Made by a program: the position numbers and the translations under genes. A model generated the notes under the pieces. That model ran no database searches. It saw only the letters and a program-made list of their open reading frames with translations, and had not been told where the DNA came from. A stretch of DNA of 64,000 nt, taken from assembly GCF_030272615.1 (NCBI RefSeq), contig NC_081407.1:438121230-438185229 (forward strand), in the 5' to 3' direction. Below, piece after piece: positions 22,239 to 34,747 of the stretch. This DNA comes from Cryptomeria japonica. Taxonomy: Eukaryota > Streptophyta > Pinopsida > Cupressales > Cupressaceae. Every line of letters starts with the position of its first letter. Position 1 is the stretch's first letter.

Positions 22239-22994
22239 TTTATAGGCAATTCGACTAATTTCTTGAGGAAATCACAAAGGAATTGGTTGAGATACTTACT
22301 TGTTTGTTCGCTATTATTGTTCTTCTCAACCCACTCCAATTTCATCCCTAAATGTCTACAACTTTGGTGCGAAAAATTTCCTAAATGTATTCTCAGAGAA
22401 TGTCATTCGTGCAACAATAAATGTTTCAAATTGCTAATCAATGGAGTAGTCTTTTCAAAATTTGAATTGTGCTATGTATGTGTGACATCGGCTTAACTCT
22501 TTTCTGTTGATGCCTCTAAGTTTGGCACCATTCTGACAAATTTGTCGCTGCAGATAAATTTCCTCTTATTTTCTTTTATCGGGATAACTCGCATCATTTG
22601 GATAGCCTTCTAGTCCTATCCCGATCTTGTATATGATTCCGATAAAACTTGTATCGACATAACATATTCCAAATACACATGTCAGAATATTTTTCTCTAT
22701 CGACATTACAAAATTATGCTTCTCCACCTTTGGTAGTCATTTCAATAGACATCTCAAGTGTTGTGTTCGATATAACTCAACCGATGGAACGTTATCATAA
22801 TAACTTGTTCTATCAGAATAAAAAAAAAATGTCATTCCGCTTTTATTGGTTATTCAGATAGGTGTTAAGACCTCATGTTTGGTAATGCTATTCTGATGTT
22901 GATGTTTATCATTGACTTGTTAGATCGGGTAAGCTATCCCGATATATACATAAAGTGTTGCTCAATGATGGTTATTTTACTGATCTTCCTTGGG
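22239..22994. other. Non-coding flank
   Basis: No gene is supported. Short frames here are overlaps of the minus-strand ORF or random. The stretch has several CCCGAT and ATCGGGAT words but no repeat structure I could resolve. Confidence 0.4.
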
Positions 22995-23729
22995 TCTTAT
23001 CAGGAATGCTTTACAAAGGATCTGAGGCATAATGGAGATGAGATGTGGGGCTCTATGCTAGATGAAAGAAAACTTCTATAGCTTCAACCTTTCACCCTTT
23101 TAAATACAAAAGCTTGGTGTACTAAGCATCATTATTAAATTTTAGGGTTACAAAAATTTCATGGTCCCTTTTTTAATGATAGACATGGTTATGTTAGGGT
23201 TTAGATTAAAATTATAATCGTATTGATTAGGTACATTTGATGGATAAAAAAATGACATATTTGCTAAACTAAACATAGGATGATAAGATGAGGATAACTG
23301 ACCCACTATGGATTGAAATTGATCTAGATTAGTATCACTAGGGACTTATGATTCTATTAAGGTGTGATCCAATATGTCCCTATGGATAGGTGAATATAAA
23401 AGAAGCTCCAAGATAGATAACTATGCTAGAGTCTTATCAAATACGCTTTACATAGGATCTGGGGCATAATGGAGATGAGATATGGGGATCTATGCTAGAT
23501 GAAAGAAAACTTCTATAGCTTCAACCTTTCACCCTTTTAAATAAAAAAGCTTGGTGATGACTAACATGCTAGGGGTACTAAGCATCATTATGAAATTTTA
23601 GGGTTACAAAAATTTCATGATCCCTTTTTTAATGATAAACTTGGTTACGTTAGGGTTTATATTAAAATTAAAATTGTATTGATTAGGTACACTTAATGGA
23701 TAAAAAAATGACATATTTGCTAAACTAAT
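22995..23729 (+). repeat. Direct duplication of a ~0.28-kb segment
   Basis: The segments 22995-23273 and 23431-23729 match closely: CTTATCAGGAATGCTTTACA against CTTATCAAATACGCTTTACA at the start, and ATGACATATTTGCTAAACT at the end. The second copy carries an extra block of about 20 bases after AAGCTTGGTG. The unit contains no gene. An AAAAGCTTGGTGATGAC word also occurs near 60475. Confidence 0.88.
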
Positions 23730-23873
23730 ATTGATTCATATAAGATAGACAACTTACTAGAGTTGACCTTGGTTTCCTCAATGTGACCCACTAAGATAGA
23801 CAACTCTCATTGTGTTTGATTAGATATGGCTTGAATGCATTTGGACATAGAATGACCTTTTACATGATAGTGC

Positions 23874-25003
23874 TGTATACACATAAAAATGGCTATGAGA
23901 AATTAAATAAATATTATATATTTATTTAATGTTTATTCTTCTATTAAATAGTTAATTTGAAAAGATTAATTTACTTAATTCATTTTCATGTCTTTCTATT
24001 AATCAATATTTTATTAATTAATTCATTTATCATATTCTTCTAATTAATTAAATATATAATATTTAATTATCTTCTTCAAACAATTAAATATCTAATATTT
24101 AATAGTTATTCTCCTATCCTATAGTCTCAAATATTAAATAATCTCTAAATTATTTAAATCCCTTTTCCAACTCACCTTCCATCTCCACTTCATCTTCCCT
24201 TTGCCAACTCATCAAACATATGGCTAAGGAAATTAATATTTCTTAAATATTAATTCATCATTTATCTTCAACCTCCAAACTTAATGAATATTGTGTATGT
24301 ACACATATTTCATAACCATCTCCTAGATTCTCTCCAACACCCCTAACATCTTAGGAAGGACTTGAGTCCACTTGTCCTACCATGCCTAAATCTTCTCTAA
24401 CCATCCCTAGATTCCCTCAGTCAGCAACCCAGTTAAGGTGAGATGAGTGACACTTGTCTTCTCCTTCCCCCTTTCTCTCAACCTTCACCTTTTCTCACAA
24501 CCATCCAAATCTGTAGATCTGATCATGACCATGATCTAAGCCACATCATCTCATCCTCTCAAAGTCTATAAAATCAAGAGCTTTAGTTGAGAGAGAGTTA
24601 GACTTCAAGTGCATTTTCAAGCAAATCATTTGTGAAACTTAGGCATCCATGAGTTCTAATCTTGAAGAAAATAGCAATTATCATATAGCATAATCATTTT
24701 AGCATAATCATGTAGTATTTCATATCATAGTATCAGTTAACTATCTGTTATCAGTCCATTCTTCATATGCCATCTTGGAAGCTATCAGTGCATTGTCTGA
24801 GAGCACACCATCTGCAACCAGGAACAGTGGAGTTAGGACACAATGAGACATAAACCATGAAGGTAATATTAGTATTTTTATTTCATATGTATTTCATGTA
24901 GTTTCATTGGTTGAGTTTGGATTTCTTGTAGCATTTCCATTGGTATTTTGTGAAACTAACTTGTTGCAGGTAGTATTCTGAGGATGAAATTCAAGTCGAC
25001 ACA
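23874..25003 (+). repeat. 5' LTR of B1 (family B)
   Basis: It is 1,130 bases, TGTATACACA to GTCGACACA. The partner is 48216-49120 plus 57111-57375. That copy is about 40 bases longer because of one extra TTAATTAAATATCTAATATT unit in U3. The U3 is full of AT-rich inverted repeats. The TATA box is at 24566-24575. Confidence 0.95.
24566..24575 (+). promoter_or_regulatory. TATA box of B1 5' LTR
   Basis: CTATAAAATC in a conserved context (CTCAAAGTCTATAAAATCAA), repeated at 48948-48957 in the 3' LTR. Likely promoter of the B1 genomic RNA. Confidence 0.65.
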
Positions 25004-25006
25004 TTT

Positions 25007-25024
25007 TGGCGCCCACCGTGGGGC
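25007..25024 (+). other. Primer binding site of B1
   Basis: TGGCGCCCACCGTGGGGC starts three T's after the LTR end. The form TGGN(15) next to an LTR is that of a tRNA primer site. I could not assign the tRNA with confidence. The first seven bases agree with the tRNA-Asp site used by other plant gypsy elements. Confidence 0.8.
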
Positions 25025-27250
25025 TCATGGACCTCGCATATACCTTTAAAAAAACTCGCAAAAAGTAAAATTAACACATTTGTAATGCAAATTCACGCAT
25101 ATGTGAATTTTGACAGTTCTTTTGCTCATAGGTTAGCACATTTGCATCATAGGTTGGTGCATATGCCATTCAAGTTAGTGCTTTTGTCTTAAAATATATG
25201 CATTAGCATCGTCGATTAGCACTTTTGTCTTCTAGGTTAGTGCTTTTGTCCTATAGATTAGCGCATTTATTAAAGAAATCACATTTTTGTATCTGTAGAG
25301 CAACACTTTTGTAGTCTAGGTTAGCGCTTTTGAGGAGAAAGATAGCACATGTGTTAGAATAGCGCTTTTGTTTCCAACTAACAAAATTTTCTCGTAGGCC
25401 CGAATGTCCAAGAAATTAGATTTTTCAAACTACTAACATGCATGTGCAAGATGGTGTTTAAGATAAATTTTATGCATTTCCTCATCTAGTTAATTAAAGG
25501 CCTTATTTTGGGAAGTAATATATCATGTATTGTTCATTTAGTCTAACTAAGAGGATAAATTGATAGCATGCAACTTGCATTTTTAGTAACTTCTCTAAAA
25601 TAGTTGCACATAGACTTCTAAAAAGGCTAAAATAAACACCATGCTTGTTGGAGCAACATCTCCAAATAGGACTTAGCCAGCAATTGCTTTGAAAAGGTTA
25701 AAAAAAACACTTATATTCCGTGTCTCGAAAGTGGTAGGTATATTCTCTCCCCTTAATTGGGTAACCAAAAAGCCAAGCCCACTCTTTTTTTTTATACTTT
25801 CAAAGCAATTAAATCCTTTAGAGGGCCTTCCTTATCGAGCTGCCTTGAGGGGGCCAGTGAGAGGGGAACGACCTAAAGTGGAAACAGGCTAATACCGAGT
25901 CCTTCCAATCCACTATAAATAAATCGTGTTTGTGATGAAAGTCCCAAAAAACATGTGCTGATAAGTTCATACCGACACTTTATTTCCCCATAAACGCTAT
26001 GGAGCATAACCTCTATAGGTTGGGAACCTTCTGTATTTAGAGATCTGAAAGTGCCGCATGTATGACCACATGATCGGAAGCCTTTATTAAAAACCACTTG
26101 TACTAGTTGCCAAAATCCTTCTAGTTGTTGGCGCAGTAGGTCGGACCTTTGAAGCAGCTCACACACATACAGTTCCTAGTAGAGATATAAAGTTTTCCAT
26201 GGGGAGTTTTCATGGAAACTGGTGCTTGGCTGCCCTGAAGAAGTGAGTGCCGAGGGTGGAGCCGGTGGGGTCAAGCATGTAAATATCTAATTTGAATAGT
26301 GTAGCCTCGGGGGAAACCCCATGTGAGATTCAACAACTATTGTTTCATCCTGCCATAAGATTTGTACTTGCTTGTGCATTTTGTTTATTTAAAATTGTGT
26401 CTTATATGTTTGTTACATGTTCCTAATGGTAAAAAAAATAAAAATTGAAGAAAATTATCATCTACGAGTGAGCAAAAATCCAACAAATTGCTGAAAAAGT
26501 TTGATCAAAAGGGTAATACGAAAGCTTTCCAACACTTGAAACACCAGATCAAAACCAAAGTGTCAAAATGTCAGTATCAAAATACTTCTTGAAGTAGGTT
26601 TATCTCTAAACCATCACGTATTTTCAAACTAGCTCAACAACTAGGTCACTAATCCAACAGGTTATTCCCAAGAGGTTTCTATAAACATCAACATTCAACA
26701 ACCTATTGATTCAAACATCTTAAGTGCAAAAAATTCATTATCATTGTCAAGTCTCTCATCAGGATAATCAAATCCTCTATCACAAAGCTTGATCAATATA
26801 TACTAGGTTCATAATCTTGGATATATCTTTCCTATTTTGAACCTAGGTTATATCAAAATCAGAATTACACCAACATTGGAATCAAATAAACTTGTAAATT
26901 GTCAAATGCTTATATGACTTTTAAGTATCACCTTAAGAAAAGAAAACCTAGTTATAAAGATACTCAGAAAAGAATAAGATTCTTGTATATCAATCGCAAG
27001 ATCTTATTAAAACATAGGACATTCCTACACCATTTTCATCACTACTTACGTGGCTGTGGTATAGAGTTTGACGGTGAAATTTTGCAAAGATGTGCTTTTC
27101 AACTAAGAGATGCTTTATCACAATGAACAAACAATAGCGATAAAATCAACAAAGCATATCTTCCTAAACCAATAATCACCTATTGACTTTGTCCATTGGA
27201 AATTTCAACAACTTTGAAATAATCACATACCAGTTTGGACTAGAGCCCAA
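25025..27250 (+). other. Leader of B1 between primer site and gag
   Basis: This is a 2.2-kb stretch with no convincing gene. The first 350 bases hold the GGTTAGCGCTTTTGT motif array, listed separately. The part at 25640-26340 is less AT-rich and has short frames but no recognisable domain. A frame at 26899-27126 with KYHLKKRKPSYKDTQKR is of uncertain status. Long leaders are usual in Ogre-like elements. Confidence 0.6.
25127..25380 (+). repeat. Leader motif array, core GGTTAGCGCTTTTGT
   Basis: About ten degenerate copies of (G)TTAGYGCTTTTGT or TTAGCACATTTG occur at irregular spacing of 20-40 bases. The same motif occurs in reverse complement (GCAAAAGCGCTAACC) in the 3' region at 47481-47700. 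There it lies in the intron of the antisense PMD gene and so reads GGTTAGCGCTTTTGC on that gene's own strand. Confidence 0.85.
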
Positions 27251-29352
27251 TACGAACAACTTAGAAAACAACAACAAATGTAGGAAGAAGATAATCCTGT
27301 ATTCAAAATTTTTGGGTTTATCATTGTTGATGAAGAAGCAATCAATAGAACCATTAGAGACCTCGAGAAAGATTTCAAATTTGATAGGCTAATGGAAAAA
27401 TTGTTGGCAAAACAAAAAGAGAAATATCTCTTGATGTTGGCAAAATCTGGAGCGAAACTACCACAAGACTTTAACATAGAAAGCTTGAAACAAGATGTAG
27501 AGGCAAGTAACACCCAAAACACAGATGATCCAAATAACAAAGATATGAACAAAGAAAGTCATGAAGAAACAAGGAAAGAAAGGGATGACACAAGAAAAGA
27601 ACATAGTGATAAAAGAACTCACGAAGAAACAAGGAGAAACTATGTGGATAATCCATTATCAAACCTTACTCAACAAATGCAAACTTTACAACAATAGATA
27701 CAAGACATGCAAAATGGAACAAGCTCCAAGAAGTATTCATTAGAAGATATATGCCCATATCCTTTCGATAAGAATTTGAATATGATACCATTTCTGCAAC
27801 ATTGCGAGATTCCTAAATATGACAAATACGATGGAAAATCCGATCGTCGGGATCACATTAGGGAGTTTTGTACTATGAGCATGGAATTTGCTCATGATGA
27901 AACTTACCTTATGCGTCTTTTTCCTAGGAGTTTAAATGGACAATCAATGGAGTGGTTTTCAAGATTACCATCTAGAATCAAATCTTTTGAAGAACTTGTG
28001 AATAGGTTTATTTCACAATACTCCTATAATATAAGGAATGAGATAACGATGCTGGATCTGTGCAATGTTAAACAAAAGAATTGTGAATCTTTTATGATCT
28101 TCTTACAATGATGGAAACACATGTTTAATAGGTATCCCTGAGATGTACCTGATCAAGAAAAAATGGACATATTCATTGATAATCTTATCAGTGAAATGAG
28201 TTATCGGCTAAGAATGCAATGTCCTCCCTCTTTTGCCAAAATGATAGAGAATGGTCTGAAAATAGAGAACACAATGGTAAAGAAAGGAGAAATAAAACTT
28301 TACAATAATTCATACAACAACAACAACAATAACAATGACAAACCCAAGTTCTGGTCAAAGAATAGGATTGTCAGCAATGAAGGAAATGATGATAATAGTA
28401 CTACAAAACAACAACAACCAATTTTTAATCTATCAAGTCAAAACCCAATCAATAATAATCCATAAAACAATAAATCCAATTCCTTTTTCTCCAATCCTTG
28501 GAGGAAATTCAAAACATTGGAGAACCTTTGGAATCAGCTCTAAAAACTCCGCTTGCCAACAAATTGATTGTTTTACCAGAAGCAAGAAGTTATGAACCAC
28601 CAGTCAAGCCAATTTGGTGGAATGACAATCATTTTTTCAATTACCATCGGAATAAAGGACACCTAACAAATGATTGTCAAAGATTGAAACACCTTATCCA
28701 AGATCTAATCGATAATGGAACCATCACAGTGGATAGCCATAAGACAAATGAATCACACCTAGCTTTCAAAAATCCACTTCCAAATTATGACAAAGGTTAA
28801 CCATCACAATTAAAAGATGACAAAGGGAAAGCCAAAGTGAATTACACTTATACATATGATGATGTGGTAAATGTGATCATTGTTAAAGATCATCCATCTT
28901 CAGAGACAATCAATGTTATTACTAGAAGCAAAGCAAAGGTTACCTTTCCAGGTATAGCAAAATATCCAACATCCACTTCACAACAATACAATTTAGTAGA
29001 GAAATTACAAAGAATACCCGCTCAAATATCAATTCTGGGACTTCTCAAGGTTTCACCTATGCATAAGGAAATTTTGGAGAAAGTTTTAGTGGAAACAACA
29101 GTTTCAAAAGATTTGGATATAGATCAGTTCCAAAACATGGTAGGACACCTTATAGCTCCTCATTGCTTATCATTTTCTGAAAATGATGACGCATCCTTAC
29201 AACATCCTCACAATGCTCCCTTACATGTTGAAGTCTTCATTAATAAAACTTGTGTCAAACGTGTACTCATAGATGGAGGAGCCGACTTAAATATTTGTGC
29301 ATTAAGTTTGATAAAAGCTTTGGGATACCCAAAAAAAGAAAATAACCATCAA
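27251..29352 (+). pseudogene. B1 gag and start of protease, interrupted by N1
   Basis: Gag runs in one frame to about 28480 (stops at 27287, 27695, 28109 and 28139 among others), then in the next frame to 29352. The start codon is unclear; coding sequence is visible from 27251 (QYEQLRKQQQ). The capsid-like Retrotrans_gag core is IPKYDKYDGKSD...FPRSLNGQSMEWF...FISQYSYN. A single degenerate zinc knuckle FNYHRNKGHLTNDC lacks its first cysteine. The protease active site at 29272 is LIDGGADLNI, with glycine in place of the usual serine or threonine. The frame is cut four codons after KKE by the insertion of N1 at 29352 and resumes at 37361. Confidence 0.88.
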
Positions 29353-30545
29353 TGTTAGGTCCAACTAGGAAAGCTAATGTACTGAGAGGGGAGGGGTGAA
29401 TCAGTACTTCAAAACTTTTCTCCAAAAACAATCTTACTGATAAACATAAATTGTAAACTGTTGATCTCATAATATAAAGTTCACACATAATTATAGAAAT
29501 AACATTCATACACATTTCACTCCATAACACAAATATTTTGGTTACGCAGAAACTCTTTGTTAGAGAGAAAAACTGCGGTGGGGATGACACCCACAACTTC
29601 ACTACTGCAATAATAAAGGTTGCTCAGTTAGAGCTACATGTTTAGCTATTTCTGATAGCTTACCCTATTAGGAGTATCAAGATCTTTAGATCTACCTTGC
29701 TAAAGGATTTTACAACACTTATACAAAATGCTTCACTTGGTTAAAGGCTTTACAATTTATAGACTTTGTTAGAGTCTTTTACCTTGTTAAAGGTTTCTAT
29801 TACAACTCAAATGATTTAATAAAATGTTTACAAATATCTGCAACTTTACATCTGAAATAATATAGCAGATTCTATGTACTCGATATGAAATTACCTTGCT
29901 CATAGCATACCTCGGTAATTGATAAATCAACTTGATAAACCCTTCTGTTTACTTTGTCCCTAAAACTGTTCTCTGAATACTTTCTCAGTGACCTCTGAAT
30001 ATCTCTGTCAGTCGTAGCAGTCACAACTCAATGTGTCCTCTTATGATTTTCCTTTTAACTCTTCTATCACACATGTCTCTATTTTTGATTCTCAAATCAC
30101 TCTGTATAAATAAATCTCTGGAACGGTGATCTATTCATGCTTCAATCTTACAAACAAGATTCATTGAATGAATAAATCATAGAAATTGTTTCATTGGATA
30201 AAATTCCTCAAAATCATACAAAATCTTGAAGTGCAATTTCCTATGTGATAACGGTTCCCTGTTCCTCAATTCTTGTAACACGTTTCCACATATGTGTCTA
30301 GGTTCATTGAATCTGGTAACACGTTTCTACTCGGTTTAGATTACTCGGTATACCTTCTTTGCTGCTCGGTAGACATAGAACGTTACTCAGTAGACAACTC
30401 GATGTATATTTAACTCTGTGACTCCTTTCTTCTATAACTGACTGCTTTAGTGCTTACCGACTGAATATTTCGGTAGTATTAACTGACTAGAGTATATAGG
30501 ATGACTTTGGACATAAAATTAATGACAACTTAGTAAATAATAACA
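29353..30545 (-). repeat. 3' LTR of N1
   Basis: Plus-strand TGTTAGGTCC to AATAATAACA, 1,193 bases. It differs from 36165-37355 by scattered point changes and one or two small gaps, so N1 is much younger than C1. On the minus strand it carries CTTTAACAAGGTA-type repeated motifs and the GTGGGTGTCATCCCCACC hairpin also seen in the C1 LTR. A TATTTATA lies near 30105 as a possible TATA. Confidence 0.93.
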
Positions 30546-30547
30546 AT

Positions 30548-30558
30548 CTCCCCTTTTG
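30548..30558 (-). other. Polypurine tract of N1
   Basis: The minus strand reads CAAAAGGGGAGAT immediately before the LTR start. It primes plus-strand synthesis in copia elements. Confidence 0.85.
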
Positions 30559-30892
30559 ACATTAGTTCGATATGTTTGACAAAACTCCTTTCAAAGTCAT
30601 AACTCATAATCTATATACTTACAAAATTTGACTAAAATGACAGTATATACAATTGTTAATAAATAGTAATGTACTCAAATATATACTCCCCTTATCAATA
30701 TACTGCACATAACTTAATTTGCATGCTCCTGTGATCAATGCTAGGTGTTCACTGCTCTGTGTTCTATGCTCCCCTTGTCAAATTCAACTATACATTTGGA
30801 TACTCTATTCTACTCGGTACACTCCCTCTTATACTCGATATACTCCCCCTTTTTGACAAACATCAAAACTAGTTACCATTGGGTGGAGGCAA

Positions 30893-33800
30893 CTAGTTAA
30901 AAATAGATTTATACTTTGTACTAGCGTCGGTGAGAGCAGTGGAGAGTGCATCCTTGACATTGTCCATTAGGGAATTCTGAGCTGTAATATTAGCTAACAG
31001 TAAAATCAAACCATCTAAAGTGCTTCCCTCTTATTGAGTGGATAAGTGGGTAGCTTGGTTGATCTGCTCGTGGACTGATGATAAGTGGGCAATAAATAAG
31101 GTCTGAAGAGTCATGATATCCATCCTTATTTTGTGCTCTTCATTCCGAAGTTCTAACTATTGTGCTATAAGAGTTTGCAACTTGGTATAGAAATTCTGAA
31201 CAGAATTTGGCTCGGTGGTCAATTTATTGGAGAGATCGGTAATCTCTTGTTCAATGACTTCGGTCTTATGCTTGATATCCTTAATAAATAATGAAAATGT
31301 ACAGAGCTTCTAAAATAAATAAAGAATATGTTTGAGTTGAGGGGAAAAATCTGCAATGAGTCTAACAAGCTTGACTTTACCTATGGCAATTTCTTTCTGC
31401 ACTTCTTCAATCATTTTGGCAGTTAGCTCTTTGTCCTTCAACTTGCTAAGGTATTCTGATGTGTCTACTCTTGATGCTTCTAATTTAGTGAGTAGTTCTT
31501 CTAGTTGCATATGGATGGCATCATCTTTATTCACATAGCTTCAGGTAGCATGTCTGTCAATAATGCTTTAACCTTCTGAAGTACTCGGTTCTTCTTCTGA
31601 ATAGCCATTTGTCTTTCTTGTTCTACTTTGGATTTACATAGTTCTCCGAATTCAATAAGAGCTTGCCCTTTCAGTTTTGAAATGTCAACATTTGGCAACA
31701 CAATAGGCTTTGACAGATCTACCTTGAAACTATGCTTCTTCACTTTCTTTTCTTTGGATGATGAGGCTTTCACCGGTTGAACAAGTACAATGGCTTTGGA
31801 GGCTTGTTCACCCTTGGTAGGTTGCTTGGTAGAGGCAACACTTTTGTCGGTTCCCTTAGCCTCTGATGTGTCCTTCAGTGATTCTTTGCTTGGGGTCTCA
31901 GTGGCAACAATTTCAGTGCATGCAGGTGCTTGAGAAGCCTGTTCCCCGATGGCTTGAGAAGTAGATTCTCCTTTTGTAGACTGTTGACCCTCTTTTCCTT
32001 GATTAGTGTCTCGAGGTTTCTCAGTTGAAACTTGCTGAGTTACCAAAGGATAGGACTTGACTTGTTCCAAAACTGATTCACTTGATACTAGTTTGGCATA
32101 GGAATTTCCTTCTATCATCTCTTGTTCTGGTGCCTCAGTGTCCATGACATCCTCATCTTGTTGAATACTTGAAGTAGGATCTTTCTTGGTAATGTCAACT
32201 ATTTCTACTTCACCTTGAGTCTCTTTAATCTGAATTCTGAAGATTTCTTGCCATTTTTCTTTGGTTTCCTTTTCAACTTCAAGATAAAGTCCATTCATCA
32301 TTTTCAAGGCTCTATGCTTCACTTGAAAATTTGTCTGGTAGTTTTTCAAATGGTTTCTAATATCATCTACCGACATGTCTAGAAAGAGATGTATTAAAAC
32401 TCTTTCTCTTATCTGCTTCTCTGAGTCCATAGCATATTTCCATTTGTTGTCAATGTGAGAGTATAATGCATTTGGAATAAAATTACTTACTTCTGATGGA
32501 ACTACTCAGAATTTGAGAAGTGTGCATATAACTGATTCTTCTATTTGCCTCTTCTCATCTTCTGTTTTGGAGTCATATTTTACATACCTGAATGACCCGA
32601 ATCCTCCATATTGTTTCAATTTGGCACAAAAGCTGTCAACACTGTGTACATCTTCCTTTGTGCTTTTAACAATCTGAAATTTGTTTTTGTGTTCAGATTC
32701 TGTGTCACTTGACTCTTTATTCAAAATGAGTCTCCTGGTCGACTTTCTATAAGTCTTTGTAGCTTTAGGCAATTCAACCTTTTTCTTACTCTTACCAGGT
32801 GATACTGCAGATGATCTAGTGTTAGGTCATTTTACTGGTGGAGTCGGTGATACTTTAGGTGTATCTTGTTTCTTCCTTTTCAATATTTTGCCCTTTGGCA
32901 ACTCAGTGCTCAGAGTAATTGCTGCTTCTTGAGCCTCAGATTCTTCCTCAATTGTAAGTTGATCACTCTTGATAGGAGTGGATGTAGAACCTTCTCCAAA
33001 TTTCTCAGTTAGCACTTTGATCATTCTAGTGGCTTTTCTTGTAGCCTTTGGTACTACTATGCTCATTTTTACTTTTTCTTTGACCTCTTCATAGGTACCA
33101 TACCTGATCTCGGTCGAGTGCCTTGGAAGTGTCAAAAAAGCATCTATTTGTTGTTGAGAAATATCAAGATCCATCTCATAACCCATGGATGGTAGAGATT
33201 GAGTTCTAGGATCTACTGCATTGACATAATAGTAGTCGGTTTCCATTTCAAAACATATATCATCCTTATATTTTTCCACTAACTGAGGTGGGATTCTGTA
33301 CCTGTTATGCATCTTTTCTTGAAATTTGCTGAAGTAATCATCCATTATCTCATTGAAATTATCACCTAACTGATTGATAAAGTCATTTATTTGATGGGTG
33401 ATTGGTCGGTGTAACTCCCAAACTATGTTACCGACTGATGGGAAGAATTTCTGAAAATAGAAAAACATGCACACTAAGAGTGACCCAAATTTTAGTGTGT
33501 TTGCCGAGTTATCCTTCTTAGGTTTCCTTATAGTGTTGAGATTTTCAAATAGGTTTTTCAACAACACTTCACATAGATCAATCTTCATACCCTTTTTCAC
33601 AATCTTGTAGGCCAAATCTATAGCTGCACATGGTACACTGTTTTCTCTTTCCAATTGAAAGAAATAATAACCAATGACTCTAATTGCAAACTTTAGCTCT
33701 GCATCTGTAACATTATTCAATTTAAGACCTCTGCAATCAGACTCAACTCCGGTTAAAGTTATCAATTCCTTCTATGAAATTGTTTTCTGTGCTCGGATAT

Positions 33801-34227
33801 GGTCGTATATAGGGTATCCAGTTATTATGTGAATGATCTCCTTGGTGATTTTGAATGGTTGCTCCTCTAACCACATAAAGTCATCATGAACTCTGCTCAA
33901 AACAAATTTAAACCATTGGGTTTTGAAAACTCTAGGGTAGGTTAGGGCTTCGGTCAATCCCTTGACTTTGATATGCTCATACTTGCTATCTAGGATTCCA
34001 TCGGTGCATAACTCATCATACATGTACTTGATCTTGGTATGACCTAGCTCTTCAACATGACACTTAGTGTAGAATCTGACATCTTCAACCAATAGAACCC
34101 TATCCAAAATAAGAGAAAATGCAGTTTTCTAATCGGGTTCAGATGCAACTTTGGGAGGTAAGGAATACTTCAGTGAGGGCTTCTCAATAGTCTCAACTAC
34201 AACAGGTTTCTGCAACTTAGGAGCCAT
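30893..34227 (-). pseudogene. N1 long ORF of unknown function, in the position of pol
   Basis: From ATG at 34227 (MAPKLQKPVVVETIEKP) one frame runs to 31531 with about four stops, then continues one frame over from 31534 to about 30893: some 1,100 codons. The N-terminal region includes FYTKCHVEELGH, FKITKEIIHIITGYPIYDH and, further on, KFGSLLVCMFFYFQKFFP, suggesting a globular helical domain. The middle is basic and low-complexity (KATRKATRM, KGKILKRKKQD). Then come a Ser/Thr/Glu-rich segment (SYAKLVSSES, TSQAIGEQASQ) and a C-terminal coiled coil (HMQLEELLTKLEASRVDT). I recognise no enzyme motif. It resembles uncharacterised ORFs of plant transposons. A structural or RNA/chromatin-binding role is only a guess. 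Confidence 0.72.
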
Positions 34228-34747
34228 TTCAAACTTGGATTTACACTAACGAAAGAGCTTAGGGTTTTAACTAACCAGAAAACACTTTCGACTTAGTAAA
34301 TATAATGCAGATGTTCACAACTGATATTTACCGGTTAACTGGCTTAAAAAATGCGTTTGAGATTGTTGTATAAATACCTCAAAATTTGCTTGGGAGATGT
34401 TTGATCGCCTTTGAATCGCTTAGCTTTTCTCTTTGATAACTGGTAAGTGTAAAATGATCGCGCGAAGAACTTTAAGTACACATTTTACCTTATCGGGCTT
34501 TGTGCAGTTAGGTAAAAAACATTAAATGCACTCAGTTCCACTAAACCGATTAACTTCCTTTTACACTTTTACTGACTAGACAAGCTTCCTGCACTTACCA
34601 ACTTCTCTAGTTCTCCACAAGACTAGATAGAATTTTAAACTTGCTAATGCATCTTAGCTATGCGGATTTTGAAATTAAGTACATGATAAAATAGGATCTG
34701 TTAAGATCTAACCTTGAGAGATTGCAGTCCCTTCATACCTTTACTGA